This document shows positions 9,195-18,381 of a DNA stretch of 64,000 nt, one piece after another. This DNA is from Photobacterium marinum (GTDB lineage: Bacteria > Pseudomonadota > Gammaproteobacteria > Enterobacterales > Vibrionaceae). A program made the translations under genes and the position numbers. Numbering within the stretch: position 1 is the first letter of the stretch; each line of letters begins with the position of its first letter. The stretch covers positions 1 through 64,000 of the forward strand of contig NZ_AMZO01000019.1 in assembly GCF_000331515.1 (NCBI RefSeq), written 5' to 3'. Below the pieces are notes generated by a model. It was not told the origin of the DNA. It saw only the letters and a program-made list of their open reading frames with translations, and did not search any database.

Positions 9195-9905
9195 TTATTG
9201 TTTGTTGCTGTAATCTCTGGCTCCGAAAATAGCGGTACCGATACGGACAATTGTGCTGCCAGCAGCGATAGCCGCCTCCATATCACCACTCATCCCCATG
9301 GACAGGGTATCTAGCTGCGGGTGTTTTGCCTGCAGTTTCTCTTTGGCATCGGCCAGTGATTTGAATGCTGCGTACTGGCTGTCATAGTCGTCCGCTCTTT
9401 CCGGTATCGACATCAGGCCACGCAGTACCAGATTTGGCATCGCGGCAATTTCGTCAGCCAGAGCTTCCAGGTCTTCAAAAGCAATGCCGGATTTACTGGC
9501 TTCGCTGCTGGTGTTGATTTGCAATAATACATTTAACGGCGGCATATCTGCCGGGCGCTGTTCGCTCAGGCGGCGGGCAATTTTGGCCCGGTCAATAGAA
9601 TGAACCCAGTCGAAGTGCTCGGCAATAAGCCGGGTTTTATTCGACTGAATAGGCCCGATAAAGTGCCAGCTTAGTGAGTCAGCCTGTTGGTGGGATGAGA
9701 AATGCTGAACCTTTTCGACCCCTTCCTGGACATAGTTTTCACCGAATGCAAACTGTCCGGCAGCAATTGCTTCTTCGATCGCTGTAATCGGTTTTGTTTT
9801 GCTTACCGCCAGTAGTTGCACGGAATCGGCCTTCCGGCCGCATTTTTTACTTGCTGAGGTTATCTGAGAGATGACCTGTTCAATATTTTGTTTGATACTA
9901 CTCAT
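9195..9905 (-). CDS. yggS: PLP homeostasis protein YggS
   Basis: Pyridoxal-5'-phosphate-binding protein with an alanine-racemase-like TIM barrel. It keeps PLP and amino/keto-acid pools balanced and has no known enzymatic activity. At 236 aa it shows the PLP lysine in LLAVSKTKP (about residue 36), then FGENYVQEGVEK, WHFIGPIQSNK and the phosphate-binding end MGMSGDMEAAIAAGSTIVRIGTAIFG. It is divergent from pilT, with only 23 bp between the two start codons, so the promoters must reach into the neighbouring coding sequence. Confidence 0.96.
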   Translation of the reverse strand: MSSIKQNIEQVISQITSASKKCGRKADSVQLLAVSKTKPITAIEEAIAAGQFAFGENYVQEGVEKVQHFSSHQQADSLSWHFIGPIQSNKTRLIAEHFDWVHSIDRAKIARRLSEQRPADMPPLNVLLQINTSSEASKSGIAFEDLEALADEIAAMPNLVLRGLMSIPERADDYDSQYAAFKSLADAKEKLQAKHPQLDTLSMGMSGDMEAAIAAGSTIVRIGTAIFGARDYSNKQ

Positions 9906-9928
9906 AATTGATTCTGTGGGGAAAATTT

Positions 9929-10966
9929 ATGGATATCACCGAACTACTGGACTTTAGTGTAAAGCATAATGCCTCTGATCTGCACCTTTCTGCAGGTGTT
10001 CCGCCGATGATCAGGGTTGATGGTGATGTTAGGAAACTGAGCTTGCCTGCGTTGGAGCATGGCGAGGTACATCGGCTGGTGTTTGACATCATGAATGATG
10101 CCCAGCGTCGTGAGTATGAAGAAAAGCTGGAAGTGGACTTCTCCTTTGAACTGCCTCAGGTTGGCCGTTTCCGTGTTAATGCTTTCCATCAGTCACGCGG
10201 TGCAGCGGCGGTGTTCCGGACGATTCCGCTAAATATCCCGACCCTTGAGTCTCTGAATGTACCAGAGGTGTTTTATCAAATTGCTCAGAGCCAGCGTGGG
10301 TTGGTGCTGGTAACCGGAGCAACCGGTTCAGGTAAGTCGACCACTATTGCTGCATTGGTTGATTATATTAATGAGAATTTTAACCGTCACATCCTGACCA
10401 TTGAGGATCCGGTGGAGTTTGTTCACGAAGGCAAACGCAGTTTGATCAATCAGCGAGAAGTACATCGTGATACTCATAGTTTCAATAATGCATTGCGCTC
10501 ATCATTGCGTGAAGATCCGGATGTTATTGTGGTGGGGGAGCTGCGTGACAGGGAAACTATCAGCTTGGCGTTGACTGCGGCGGAAACAGGGCATTTGGTG
10601 CTTGGAACCTTGCATACCAGCTCGGCAGCCAAGACGGTTGACCGGATCATTGATGTGTTCCCGGGTAACGATAAGGCTATGGTACGCTCCATGTTGTCGG
10701 AGTCATTGCGGGCGGTGATCTCCCAGAGTTTGCTCAAGAGTATCAGTGGTGGGCGGATGGCTGCTCATGAAGTGATGATGGCCACCCCGGCGATCCGTAA
10801 TTTGATCCGTGAGGATAAAGTGGCGCAGATGTACTCTATGATCCAGACCGGCTCGGCAATGGGGATGCAAACCATGGAGCAGAGTGTAAAAATGCTGGTG
10901 GCACAGGGGCAGGTTGAGGCTGAGGAAGGCCGTCGAATTGTGGACAGTGCCTTCACTCAGCTATAA
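9929..10966 (+). CDS. pilT: Type IV pilus retraction ATPase PilT
   Basis: Hexameric ATPase that powers pilus retraction (twitching, DNA uptake). The ATG at 9929 follows a GGGGAA ribosome site and gives 345 aa. An in-frame start at 9908 would add seven residues and is less likely. Walker A is TGATGSGKST, followed by the Asp box (TIEDPVEFVH), Walker B (DVIVVGELRDRETI) and the His box GHLVLGTLHT. The AIRNLIRE motif near the C terminus is the retraction-specific AIRNLIRE signature. pilU follows 33 bp downstream. Confidence 0.97.
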   Translation: MDITELLDFSVKHNASDLHLSAGVPPMIRVDGDVRKLSLPALEHGEVHRLVFDIMNDAQRREYEEKLEVDFSFELPQVGRFRVNAFHQSRGAAAVFRTIPLNIPTLESLNVPEVFYQIAQSQRGLVLVTGATGSGKSTTIAALVDYINENFNRHILTIEDPVEFVHEGKRSLINQREVHRDTHSFNNALRSSLREDPDVIVVGELRDRETISLALTAAETGHLVLGTLHTSSAAKTVDRIIDVFPGNDKAMVRSMLSESLRAVISQSLLKSISGGRMAAHEVMMATPAIRNLIREDKVAQMYSMIQTGSAMGMQTMEQSVKMLVAQGQVEAEEGRRIVDSAFTQL

Positions 10967-10999
10967 GTGCACGGCAAACAAAGTAATTAAGGAACCGAG

Positions 11000-12106
11000 A
11001 TGAATTTACAGCAGATCCTCGAAGAGATGGTGCGATGCAAGGCATCGGATCTGTACATTACCGTGGATGCCCCCTGTCTGCTTAGAGTTGACGGGAACCT
11101 GCATCAGCTGGGAGAGGCGCTGGATCGTCAGACGGTCGATCTTATGGTCGATGAGGCGATGGACAGTAAACTCCAGCAGGAATTTGTCTCAACCCGGGAA
11201 GCCAATTTTGCCCTGGTGCGCGGCGAATTGCGTTTCCGGGTCAGTGCCTTCTGGCAGCGAGAATTGCCGGGAATGGTGATCCGGCGGATTGAAACTGAGA
11301 TCCCGGATATTTTTGATTTGAATCTGCCGATGGACATGCAGCGAATGGCATTGGCTAAGCGTGGTCTGGTCTTGGTGGTAGGGGCTACTGGTTCGGGTAA
11401 GTCAACCTCACTGGCTGCGATGACCGGATTTCGTAATGCTAACCGTAGCGGTCATATCCTGACGGTTGAAGATCCGATCGAGTTCGTCCATAAGCATGAC
11501 CGCTGTATTGTCACCCAGCGCGAAGTGGGACTGGATACTGAGAGCTATGAAGTCGCACTGAAGAACTCACTGCGACAGGCACCGGATATGATCCTGATTG
11601 GTGAGGTCCGGACACGGGAAACCATGGAATATGCGATGAACTTCGCCGAAACCGGTCACCTCTGTATGGCGACATTGCACGCTAATAACGCCAACCAGGC
11701 GCTTGAACGTATTTTGCACTTGGTGCCGAAAGAGCGCCGCGATCAGTTCCTGTTTGATTTGTCTCTTAACCTGAAGTGTATTTTGGCCCAGCAATTAATT
11801 CCTGATGCTCATGGTGCCGGACGTCACGCATCATTTGAACTTCTGCTTAATACTCCTCGGGTTGCGGATTTGATTCGTCGCGGTGAACTGCATGAGATCA
11901 AAGAGGTGATGGCTAAATCCGGAGAGTCGGGAATGATGACTTTTGACCAGTCACTGTATGAGTTGTTCAGCGCAGGCAAGATCACTGAGCAGGATGCGCT
12001 GCACCATGCAGATTCTGCCAATGATTTACGTTTGATGATCAAGGTTGGTGATAAAAATCAGATCGGTAACAATACCCTGGACGGGGTAACGATCGATATG
12101 AATTAA
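11000..12106 (+). CDS. pilU: PilT-dependent accessory retraction ATPase PilU
   Basis: PilT paralogue that in vibrios works with PilT to give forceful retraction. The 368-aa protein keeps Walker A (GATGSGKSTS), the Asp box TVEDPIEFVHKH, Walker B (DMILIGEVRTRETME) and the His box GHLCMATLHANNANQ. The C terminus is longer and more divergent than in PilT, as usual for PilU. A GGAACCGAG ribosome site precedes the ATG, and a clean terminator follows the stop at 12137-12172. No other pilus genes are present, in keeping with the dispersed vibrio arrangement. Confidence 0.96.
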   Translation: MNLQQILEEMVRCKASDLYITVDAPCLLRVDGNLHQLGEALDRQTVDLMVDEAMDSKLQQEFVSTREANFALVRGELRFRVSAFWQRELPGMVIRRIETEIPDIFDLNLPMDMQRMALAKRGLVLVVGATGSGKSTSLAAMTGFRNANRSGHILTVEDPIEFVHKHDRCIVTQREVGLDTESYEVALKNSLRQAPDMILIGEVRTRETMEYAMNFAETGHLCMATLHANNANQALERILHLVPKERRDQFLFDLSLNLKCILAQQLIPDAHGAGRHASFELLLNTPRVADLIRRGELHEIKEVMAKSGESGMMTFDQSLYELFSAGKITEQDALHHADSANDLRLMIKVGDKNQIGNNTLDGVTIDMN

Positions 12107-12136
12107 GTTCTTTCTCTGGCTGTTGATTCAGTAATG

Positions 12137-12172
12137 AAGCTTTAGGGTTGTGATGATCCTAAAGCTTTTTTT
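12137..12172 (+). terminator. Rho-independent terminator after pilU
   Basis: AAGCTTTAGG (12137-12146) pairs with CCTAAAGCTT (12158-12167), with an 11-base loop and a run of seven T. Confidence 0.9.
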
Positions 12173-12433
12173 ATTGTTCATTATCTTTAACCGAATGAAC
12201 TATAAGAATTATTTTTTCGGTATGAAAAAGGCGATCAACTTATGGAGCTTTTGGGTTCAAGGTGTCCAAAAGCTGTACAAGCTGATCATCCCTTATGCGA
12301 GGCGGGATCGCGCTGGTTGTTTGAGAACTACAATAAGTGGTGACAGCTTCAGGCTGAAAAATGGAAGAAAAGCTGTACAGCTTTACTTGGCGAGGTCGTG
12401 CTGCGTTTTGAAAGGTGGGTAAAACGCGAAAAA
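12173..12433. other. Non-coding region with several inverted repeats
   Basis: About 260 bases between the pilU and ruvX terminators, with no convincing gene. A 90-codon open frame across it begins inside the pilU terminator and shows no family resemblance. The region is structured: AGCTTTTGG/CCAAAAGCT (12246-12254, 12266-12274), a 16-base palindrome AAAGCTGTACAGCTTT (12369-12384) and GCGTTTT/AAAACGC (12403-12409, 12421-12427). The 12-mer AAAAGCTGTACA occurs twice exactly 100 bases apart (12268 and 12368). It could be a small RNA locus or a degraded intergenic repeat. Confidence 0.5.
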
Positions 12434-12459
12434 AAGCGAGAGTATTAGGACTCTCGCTT
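12426..12459 (-). terminator. Rho-independent terminator after ruvX
   Basis: Stem AAGCGAGAGT (12434-12443) with ACTCTCGCTT (12450-12459), loop of six. On the minus strand the stem is followed by a T run, the complement of the A run at 12429-12435. It lies 30 bases past the ruvX stop. Confidence 0.85.
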
Positions 12460-12488
12460 AAGTGTTTTTTGTGTTGTTGAACCTGAAT

Positions 12489-12917
12489 TTATCCGTACTG
12501 CTGTTCGAACCAGCTTTCCAGGATCACAACGGCTGATTGGGAGTCGATATTGCCTTTGCTCAGGTTACGATAACCGCCGCGTTCAAACAGTTCGGCTCGG
12601 GCTTCAGCTGTGCTCAGGCGCTCGTCATGTAGTTCAACTTGATAGCCGAAACGACCGTGCAGGCGGTTGGCAAACTTTTTGGCGCGAGGCGTAATTGCTT
12701 CGAGTTCGCAGCCGTCCATATCCAGAGGAAGGCCAACGACAATCAGATCCGGTTGCCATTCTTTCAGTATTTTTTCGATTGCTTCCCAGCTTGGGATCCC
12801 GTCTTTAGCTTTCAAGGCAGCCAGTGGGTTGGCGGTGCCAGTCATTTCCTGGCCAATCGCGACACCAATACTTTTGGTGCCGTAGTCAAATGCTAATACG
12901 CTGCGTGAGTTACTCAT
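12489..12917 (-). CDS. ruvX: Holliday-junction-resolvase-like RNase YqgF
   Basis: RNase-H-fold nuclease of the YqgF/RuvX family, implicated in 16S rRNA 5'-end maturation and possibly junction resolution. The 142-aa protein has the first catalytic Asp in [17 protein letters not shown], the second acidic strand in [13 protein letters not shown], the [12 protein letters not shown] motif and a final Asp in [14 protein letters not shown]. The start overlaps the yqgE stop by four bases, giving a yqgE-ruvX operon, as in E. coli. Confidence 0.95.
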   Translation of the reverse strand: MSNSRSVLAFDYGTKSIGVAIGQEMTGTANPLAALKAKDGIPSWEAIEKILKEWQPDLIVVGLPLDMDGCELEAITPRAKKFANRLHGRFGYQVELHDERLSTAEARAELFERGGYRNLSKGNIDSQSAVVILESWFEQQYG

Positions 12918-13489
12918 GCATGTCCTTTATCAATTGATAGGTGGGCTGAACTGATGCCAAGCCGGGCAATAGCTTTATCCCAGCGCTCGCTGATCGGGGT
13001 GTTGAAGACAACATCCGGATCGGCTTCCATGGTCAGCCAGGTATTTTCAGCCATTTCCTGTTCCAGTTGGCCTGCGCCCCAGCCTGCGTACCCCAGGGCA
13101 ACAAGAAATTTTTCCGGTGCTTCACTGGTTCCTAGCAGGGCCAGAATGTCTTTTGATGTGGTGATCGATAATTTTTCGGTGATATCGATACTGGAGCTGA
13201 AATCGTTGTGCTCCGGCTTCAGGTTCATATGAAGAACGAAGCCACGGTCTTCGGAGACTGGTCCGCCATTAAAAACCGGTTGCTCAAGGCTTGCCGGATC
13301 TTCCAGTGGCAGGTCGCGTTCGATGTCAATTTGCTCAAGCATGTTCCCAACGGAAATATCGATAGGCAGGTTGATAACTAAGCCCATAGCACCGTCTTCA
13401 TTATGTTCGCAGATATAGACAACACTACCTTTAAAGTGCGGATCCTGCATGGAGGGCATGGCAACCAGAAAATGATTGGTTAAATTCAT
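12914..13489 (-). CDS. yqgE: UPF0301 family protein YqgE
   Basis: A 191-aa protein of the YqgE/AlgH family, function not firmly assigned. Family motifs are [24 protein letters not shown] at the N terminus (positions 1-24 of the protein), the [10 protein letters not shown] block, FNGGPV and [14 protein letters not shown]. It sits directly upstream of ruvX with an ATGA overlap, the usual arrangement. gshB lies about 155 bp upstream on the same strand, but a terminator (13592-13625) stands between them. Confidence 0.94.
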   Translation of the reverse strand: MNLTNHFLVAMPSMQDPHFKGSVVYICEHNEDGAMGLVINLPIDISVGNMLEQIDIERDLPLEDPASLEQPVFNGGPVSEDRGFVLHMNLKPEHNDFSSSIDITEKLSITTSKDILALLGTSEAPEKFLVALGYAGWGAGQLEQEMAENTWLTMEADPDVVFNTPISERWDKAIARLGISSAHLSIDKGHA

Positions 13490-13591
13490 TTTGTCTACCT
13501 ACAACATATCCTGTTACTTACAGTATGCCGATTATTCTTCAGAAATGGTATTAACGCATGGTTAAGAGGAACTTCTGTTACGGCCTCTGCT

Positions 13592-13625
13592 ATAAAAAAC
13601 GCAGCCCGGAGTAACCGGGCTGCGT
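13592..13625 (-). terminator. Rho-independent terminator after gshB
   Basis: An 11-bp GC-rich stem (13599-13609 with 13615-13625) closes a five-base loop. On the minus strand it is followed by a T run (complement of AAAAAA at 13594-13599). It lies about 20 bases beyond the gshB stop and so separates gshB from yqgE. Confidence 0.9.
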
Positions 13626-13645
13626 CGATATCAGTGCCTGGAGAA

Positions 13646-14593
13646 TTAAGCCTTAACGCGGCGCTCGATTGCATCCATCAGCTTACCAGTGATAGAAACA
13701 TCAAAGGCAGCTTCAATTTCACGGATACAGGTCGGGCTGGTAACGTTAATTTCAGTCAGCTTGTCGCCGATTACATCCAGGCCAACAAAGATCAGACCTT
13801 TTTCTTTCAGTACCGGTGCGACGGTTTCTGCAATTTTACGGTCTGTTTCGCTGATTGGACGGGCTTCGCCACGACCACCTGCCGCTAGGTTACCGCGGGT
13901 TTCACCTTTAGCCGGGATACGTGCCAGGCAGTATGGGATCGGCTCGCCGTCAACAACCAGGATACGCTTGTCGCCGTTGCTGATATCAGGAACGAAAGTC
14001 TGAGTCATGCAGTAGTTATTACCGTGGTTGGTCAGTGTTTCGATGATCACTGATACATTCGGATCGCCGTCCATCACGCGGAAGATCGATGAGCCGCCCA
14101 TGCCGTCAAGCGGCTTGAGGATCACGTCACCGTGCTCTTTATGGAAAGCCCGGATCTTGTCAGCGCTGCGGGTAACCAGGGTTGTCGGAGTCAGATCCGG
14201 GAACCAGGCGGTGAACAGTTTTTCGTTACAGTCACGCAGGCTGCGAGGTTCGTTGACGATCAGAGCACCTTCGTTTTCGGCGCGCTCCAGGATGTAAGTG
14301 GCATAGATATACTCGGTATCGAACGGTGGATCCTTACGCATCAGTACCGCATCAAGATCAGACAGGGCGATTTCCTGCTCACCGTGGAATTCGAACCAGC
14401 CGTTCGGATCTTCTTTCAGGCTGACAATACGGGTACGGGCAACAGCCTTACCCTGTTCCAGTGACAGGTCGTTCATTTCCATGTAGTGGATTTCCCAGCC
14501 ACGGCGCTGAGCTTCCATCATCATGGCAAAGCTGGAATCTTTCTTGATGTTGATAGACTCAATCGGGTCCATCACGATACCCAGTTTGATCAT
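13646..14593 (-). CDS. gshB: Glutathione synthetase
   Basis: ATP-grasp ligase joining gamma-glutamylcysteine and glycine, the second step of glutathione synthesis. At 315 aa it equals the E. coli length. Visible features are the N-terminal KLGIVMDPIESINIKKDSS, DAVLMRKDPPFDTEYIYAT, the ATP-grasp lysine region DVILKPLDGMGGSSIFR and the glycine-rich GGRGEARPISETD. GGAG lies seven bases before the ATG. rsmE is immediately upstream (18 bp), as in E. coli. Confidence 0.97.
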   Translation of the reverse strand: MIKLGIVMDPIESINIKKDSSFAMMMEAQRRGWEIHYMEMNDLSLEQGKAVARTRIVSLKEDPNGWFEFHGEQEIALSDLDAVLMRKDPPFDTEYIYATYILERAENEGALIVNEPRSLRDCNEKLFTAWFPDLTPTTLVTRSADKIRAFHKEHGDVILKPLDGMGGSSIFRVMDGDPNVSVIIETLTNHGNNYCMTQTFVPDISNGDKRILVVDGEPIPYCLARIPAKGETRGNLAAGGRGEARPISETDRKIAETVAPVLKEKGLIFVGLDVIGDKLTEINVTSPTCIREIEAAFDVSITGKLMDAIERRVKA

Positions 14594-14611
14594 TACTTTC
14601 TCCTAGGGTTA

Positions 14612-15343
14612 TTAGCCTAAATCGCCGAAGCGAACTTGCAGAGCAGTGATTGCCGTCATCGCTGCCGTTTCAGTGCGCAGTACGCGTGGGCCAAGTAGGA
14701 TTTCATCGAATTTATATTGTTCGGTCATGCCGATCTCTTCAGCTGACAGGCCACCTTCAGGGCCGATCAGCAGGCGAACCTTGTTCACCGGCTCTGGCAG
14801 GGTGTTGATCGAATAGCTGGCTCGCGGGTGCAGGTTTAGTTTCAGGCCGTCAAACTCTTCTTCACACCAGTCTTCCAGTTTCATGATCGGGCGGATAGTC
14901 GGTACGGTATTGCGGCCGCACTGCTCGCAGGCACTGATGGCGATCTTCTGCCATTGTGCAAGTTTCTTTTCGAAACGTTCTGCGTTGAGCTTTACACCGC
15001 AGCGTTCAGAGATCAGAGGGGTGATAGTATTTACGCCCAGCTCAACAGATTTCTGGATGGTAAATTCCATCTTTTCACCACGAGAAACCACCTGGCCGAG
15101 GTGGATATCCAGCGGGGATTCAACGCTGTTTTCCTCGCGTGACTGGATTTCTACTTCAACACTTTTTTTGCTGGCGTTGGTTATGACTGCCGGAAATTCG
15201 GCGTCGCTGCCATCAAACAGCATCAGCTCCTGGCCCGGCTGCATACGCATAACACGACCAACATGATTCGCGGCATCATCGCTGAGCATAACTTTTCCCT
15301 GAGCAGGCAGAGTTTCAGGGTGGTAAATTCGTGGGATTCTCAT
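14612..15343 (-). CDS. rsmE: 16S rRNA (uracil(1498)-N3)-methyltransferase
   Basis: SPOUT-class methyltransferase that makes m3U1498 in 16S rRNA. The 243-aa protein begins with the usual MRIPRIYHP, has the PUA-like N-terminal [23 protein letters not shown], the central [20 protein letters not shown] and the knotted SAM site [14 protein letters not shown] followed by [16 protein letters not shown]. The rsmE-gshB order and short spacing indicate one operon. endA lies 182 bp upstream. Confidence 0.96.
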   Translation of the reverse strand: MRIPRIYHPETLPAQGKVMLSDDAANHVGRVMRMQPGQELMLFDGSDAEFPAVITNASKKSVEVEIQSREENSVESPLDIHLGQVVSRGEKMEFTIQKSVELGVNTITPLISERCGVKLNAERFEKKLAQWQKIAISACEQCGRNTVPTIRPIMKLEDWCEEEFDGLKLNLHPRASYSINTLPEPVNKVRLLIGPEGGLSAEEIGMTEQYKFDEILLGPRVLRTETAAMTAITALQVRFGDLG

Positions 15344-15525
15344 GGCTATCTCAATAACCTGGTTAGTTTTATCTCGCGGTAGTATATCAATTAATACTGT
15401 GCTGTTTGCTAATACATGGATGCGGGCGAGTAAAAAACCAAGTCCGGAAGGTGGATTTTACTGTGGCTAGATGGCCGTTACTGTGACTCCTGGCAGCAAC
15501 GGCCGGATTGTAGCTGTTGTTTTTA

Positions 15526-16230
15526 CTAGTTTTTACGCTGAGAACAGGCCTTCTCAACATATGGGTTATGGTTGCCCTGAATTTCTGCAATTTTCTCATT
15601 GCGGCGGCATTCCCAGTCGCTGACCGGGTATTGTCTGTCCCAGGCCTCCATGAGTTGGCGTTGCTGTCGGGAGAGGCGGAATGGGTATCTGTCGCTCATA
15701 TACAGATAGGTTCTGGCGATAGCGCCACGAGCTGCCGGAGGCGGATCGGCACGGCGTTGCTTAAAGTCGACTTTCATTTCACATTGGCCGTAAAAGGCAC
15801 CCTTGTCGTCGTTCCACGGACGGAAATTGAAGTTGGAGCGATCACCGTTCACCTCACCGATAGCTGGAGTCAGGTTGTGAAGATCCGCTTCCATATGGCG
15901 GAACCTGGCATCTTTACCGCAGTTCTTTCGACCGCCGTCCTGCCAGCACTGAAGCTGATGGCCAAACTGCCAGGCCGGCACCACGTGTTCCCACTCAATT
16001 CGGCTGGCACGACGCTTCTGTTTGCGAACTTCATAGCCGCAACTTTCCAGATCCGGGATGCCTTTTTTACCCTGCCACTTGATGTCACAGCCGCAATAGA
16101 AGCTGACCGGATGCTCTTGGTAGATATTGACGGCGATTTTCTTCGCTTTGCTGAATGAAGAGGGGTGGGCGGCCATCACGGTTGCCGGGAACAGTAAACC
16201 GATGGTGAGCCATTTTAAAGTGCGCTGCAT
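15526..16230 (-). CDS. endA: Endonuclease I (periplasmic/secreted DNase, EndA/Dns family)
   Basis: Non-specific DNA endonuclease. Homologues in vibrios (Dns) are exported and limit natural transformation. With the ATG at 16230 (AAGG upstream) it has 234 aa, including a signal peptide ([22 protein letters not shown]). The active-site block [16 protein letters not shown] holds the general-base His, followed by [25 protein letters not shown], the metal-binding Asn region of the beta-beta-alpha-metal fold. Eight Cys fit disulfide bonding outside the cytoplasm. It sits next to sprT and metK, as in E. coli. Confidence 0.95.
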   Translation of the reverse strand: MQRTLKWLTIGLLFPATVMAAHPSSFSKAKKIAVNIYQEHPVSFYCGCDIKWQGKKGIPDLESCGYEVRKQKRRASRIEWEHVVPAWQFGHQLQCWQDGGRKNCGKDARFRHMEADLHNLTPAIGEVNGDRSNFNFRPWNDDKGAFYGQCEMKVDFKQRRADPPPAARGAIARTYLYMSDRYPFRLSRQQRQLMEAWDRQYPVSDWECRRNEKIAEIQGNHNPYVEKACSQRKN

Positions 16231-16362
16231 GTGCGGCCTTATCATTGGAATCAGTTATGACAAGGTTATCACTGAATGTGGTTTTTAGAAGCAGTTCACT
16301 CTTTTTTATTTTGTAAATTACATAGTGTTACGTTTTGGGGACGGAGTTGTGGCGGTGGGCTG

Positions 16363-16842
16363 TCAGACGGCTTCAAGCGGTTGGTGGCACTTACGGCAGT
16401 GATAGACCGCTTGCTTTCGTATAACCTTGTTATGGCGTCGGATGGTCAGGTGGTGCTCACTACAGTGACAGCGGTAGAGGAAGGTGGTCCCCTGAACTGA
16501 TGTGATATCAAAGCTGTGAGTGGTTCTGGCTGGTACGCCAAACACTTCAGTCATGATGATTTGCCATTCCCGGCCGTGAGGACGCACTTTGCCAAACAGT
16601 TTGAACGCAACCAGGTGAGCGACTTCGTGGGGAACTACTTCATCCAGGAAAGCTTGCGGATTTTCCTCCAGAAGAACCGGGTTGAAGCGTACTTCCCAGC
16701 CTTGCAGGCGGGCACTTCCTGCAATTTTACCCCGTTGGCGGAAGCTGACTGCTGGCATGGCAAAGTGTTTGTTGAGGCGGTGGTTGGCCTGGTCAATACA
16801 ATGCCTGACTTTCTCATTAACCTGGTTTTGAAGGGATGTCAT
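16363..16842 (-). CDS. sprT: SprT family zinc metalloprotease-like protein
   Basis: SprT-domain protein of 159 aa from the ATG at 16842. A longer frame to 16911 adds unconserved residues. The zinc-protease motif HEVAH is clear (VVPHEVAHLVAFKLFGKVRPHGREW, with a further His ligand), and the C terminus holds a zinc ribbon (CHCSEH...YHCRKC). Related eukaryotic Spartan proteins degrade DNA-protein crosslinks, but the bacterial role is not established. It is encoded between metK and endA on the same strand, the E. coli order. Confidence 0.93.
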   Translation of the reverse strand: MTSLQNQVNEKVRHCIDQANHRLNKHFAMPAVSFRQRGKIAGSARLQGWEVRFNPVLLEENPQAFLDEVVPHEVAHLVAFKLFGKVRPHGREWQIIMTEVFGVPARTTHSFDITSVQGTTFLYRCHCSEHHLTIRRHNKVIRKQAVYHCRKCHQPLEAV

Positions 16843-16910
16843 AGTCGGATCTGATTTTATAGCTGGAGCAGGGCAGTATAGGGAATTCGAATGAGAGTTC
16901 CCAGAAAACA

Positions 16911-16936
16911 AAAAAGGAAGCCGAAGCTTCCTTTTT
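16911..16936. terminator. Terminator after metK
   Basis: GGAAGC (16916-16921) and GCTTCC (16926-16931) close a CGAA tetraloop. A runs on the left and T runs on the right extend the stem, so it can terminate in either direction. It ends 20 bases from the metK stop and isolates metK from sprT. Confidence 0.85.
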
Positions 16937-16956
16937 CAATTTGTTTGCAGCAATGC

Positions 16957-18111
16957 TTACTTAAGCTTTGCGAAGTCGCGCAGCAGTTCAGCTTTGTCAG
17001 TTTTTTCCCAAGGGAATTCATCACGGCCAAAGTGACCGTAAGCTGCCGTCTTCTGGTAAATAGGCTGAAGAAGATCAAGCATTTCAAGCATACCGTAAGG
17101 GCGCAGGTCGAAGTGCTGTCGTACCGCTTCAACAATGATGTCGTGGGCTACTTTTTCGGTACCGAAAGTTTCAACCATGATTGATGTTGGATCAGCAACA
17201 CCGATTGCGTAAGACAGCTGGATTTCACAGCGGTCCGCCATGCCAGCGGCAACAATGTTCTTAGCAACGTAACGTGCTGCGTAAGCTGCTGAACGGTCAA
17301 CTTTTGATGGATCTTTACCAGAGAACGCACCACCACCGTGACGTGCAGCGCCACCGTAGGTATCAACGATGATCTTACGGCCTGTTAGACCACAGTCACC
17401 CATTGGACCACCGATTACGAAACGGCCTGTCGGGTTGATGAAGAACTTAGTGTCTTTGTTCAGCCACTCAGAAGGAAGAGTCGGTTTGATGATTTCTTCC
17501 ATAACCGCTTCCTGTAGTACAGGTAGTTCAATGCTTTCACAGTGCTGAGTAGACAGAACGACAGCATCAATACCAACGATTTTACCCTGATCGTATGCAA
17601 AAGTTACCTGGCTTTTCGCATCAGGACGTAACCATGGCAGAGTGCCGTTCTTACGAACTTTAGCCTGACGTTCAACCAGACGGTGTGCGTAAGTGATTGG
17701 TGCTGGCATCAGTACGTCAGTTTCATTAGTCGCGTAACCGAACATGATACCCTGGTCACCGGCACCCATTTCACGAGGGTCTTCACGGTCAACACCTTGG
17801 TTGATATCCGGAGACTGCTTACCGATTGCACTCAGAACCGCACAAGAGTTCGCATCAAAACCCATGTCTGAGTTTACGTAGCCGATTTCGCGAACAGTGT
17901 TACGAGTCAGCTCTTCGATATCAACCCATGCTGAAGTCGTGATCTCACCACCCACCATTACCATACCGGTTTTTACATAGGTCTCACACGCAACACGTGC
18001 CTTAGGGTCTTGTTCCAGGATCGCATCCAATACAGCATCAGAAATCTGGTCTGCAATTTTATCCGGATGACCTTCTGATACCGACTCAGAAGTGAACAGG
18101 TGTTTTGACAT
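16957..18111 (-). CDS. metK: S-adenosylmethionine synthetase
   Basis: Makes SAM from methionine and ATP. The ATG at 18111 ([18 protein letters not shown]) gives 384 aa, the E. coli length. An in-frame codon at 18123 would add four residues. Signature motifs are [12 protein letters not shown] (ATP/methionine binding) and [19 protein letters not shown] (phosphate binding). The gene is divergent from tkt over 399 bp, and its promoter region carries a MetJ-type operator, so repression by MetJ-SAM is expected. Confidence 0.98.
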   Translation of the reverse strand: MSKHLFTSESVSEGHPDKIADQISDAVLDAILEQDPKARVACETYVKTGMVMVGGEITTSAWVDIEELTRNTVREIGYVNSDMGFDANSCAVLSAIGKQSPDINQGVDREDPREMGAGDQGIMFGYATNETDVLMPAPITYAHRLVERQAKVRKNGTLPWLRPDAKSQVTFAYDQGKIVGIDAVVLSTQHCESIELPVLQEAVMEEIIKPTLPSEWLNKDTKFFINPTGRFVIGGPMGDCGLTGRKIIVDTYGGAARHGGGAFSGKDPSKVDRSAAYAARYVAKNIVAAGMADRCEIQLSYAIGVADPTSIMVETFGTEKVAHDIIVEAVRQHFDLRPYGMLEMLDLLQPIYQKTAAYGHFGRDEFPWEKTDKAELLRDFAKLK

Positions 18112-18205
18112 GCGTGGTCTCACTTTTATGTTGATACGGATTGATATTGAGGAGCCCTGAAATCTGCAAAATTATTGATAAAACATATACGGATATACGT
18201 TTGAA

Positions 18206-18235
18206 AGTATAGAGCTACCTCCGTCTAGACGTCTA
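18206..18235 (-). promoter_or_regulatory. metK promoter
   Basis: On the minus strand, -35 TAGACG (18230-18235) and -10 TATACT (18206-18211), 18 bases apart. This predicts a leader of about 90 bases. The -35 element lies inside the MetJ operator, so repressor binding would block RNA polymerase. Confidence 0.6.
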
Positions 18236-18242
18236 TAATACT
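18211..18242. promoter_or_regulatory. MetJ operator (met boxes)
   Basis: A perfect met box AGACGTCT lies at 18227-18234. It is flanked in register by weaker boxes at 18219-18226 (five of eight), 18211-18218 and 18235-18242 (about four of eight each). Tandem 8-bp met boxes are how MetJ dimers bind cooperatively. The assignment rests on consensus match and on the gene being metK. Confidence 0.72.
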
Positions 18243-18295
18243 CTGGATCGGCAGAAAATCAACATTACGAATTGTAGGGTTATGCTGAAAACTTG

Positions 18296-18311
18296 AAGCA
18301 AACGTTTACGT
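18296..18311. promoter_or_regulatory. PurR-type (LacI family) operator, strong copy
   Basis: AAGCAAACGTTTACGT fits every fixed position of the PurR consensus ANGCAANCGNTTNCNT. It lies about 200 bases before the tkt start and about 60 bases on the tkt side of the MetJ box. A weaker copy lies 86 bases further on. Cra and other LacI-family proteins have similar sites, so PurR is the best but not the only candidate. Confidence 0.6.
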
Positions 18312-18381
18312 CTGTGAGGCTGAGATTGGTATTTTTTTGTCAATTTCCGGTTAGCTTATTGATATCGGAATTATTTTATTG

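Noticed and set aside
12150-12422. 90-codon open frame after pilU
   Set aside because: It starts inside the pilU terminator, has no ribosome site or family resemblance and crosses several inverted repeats.
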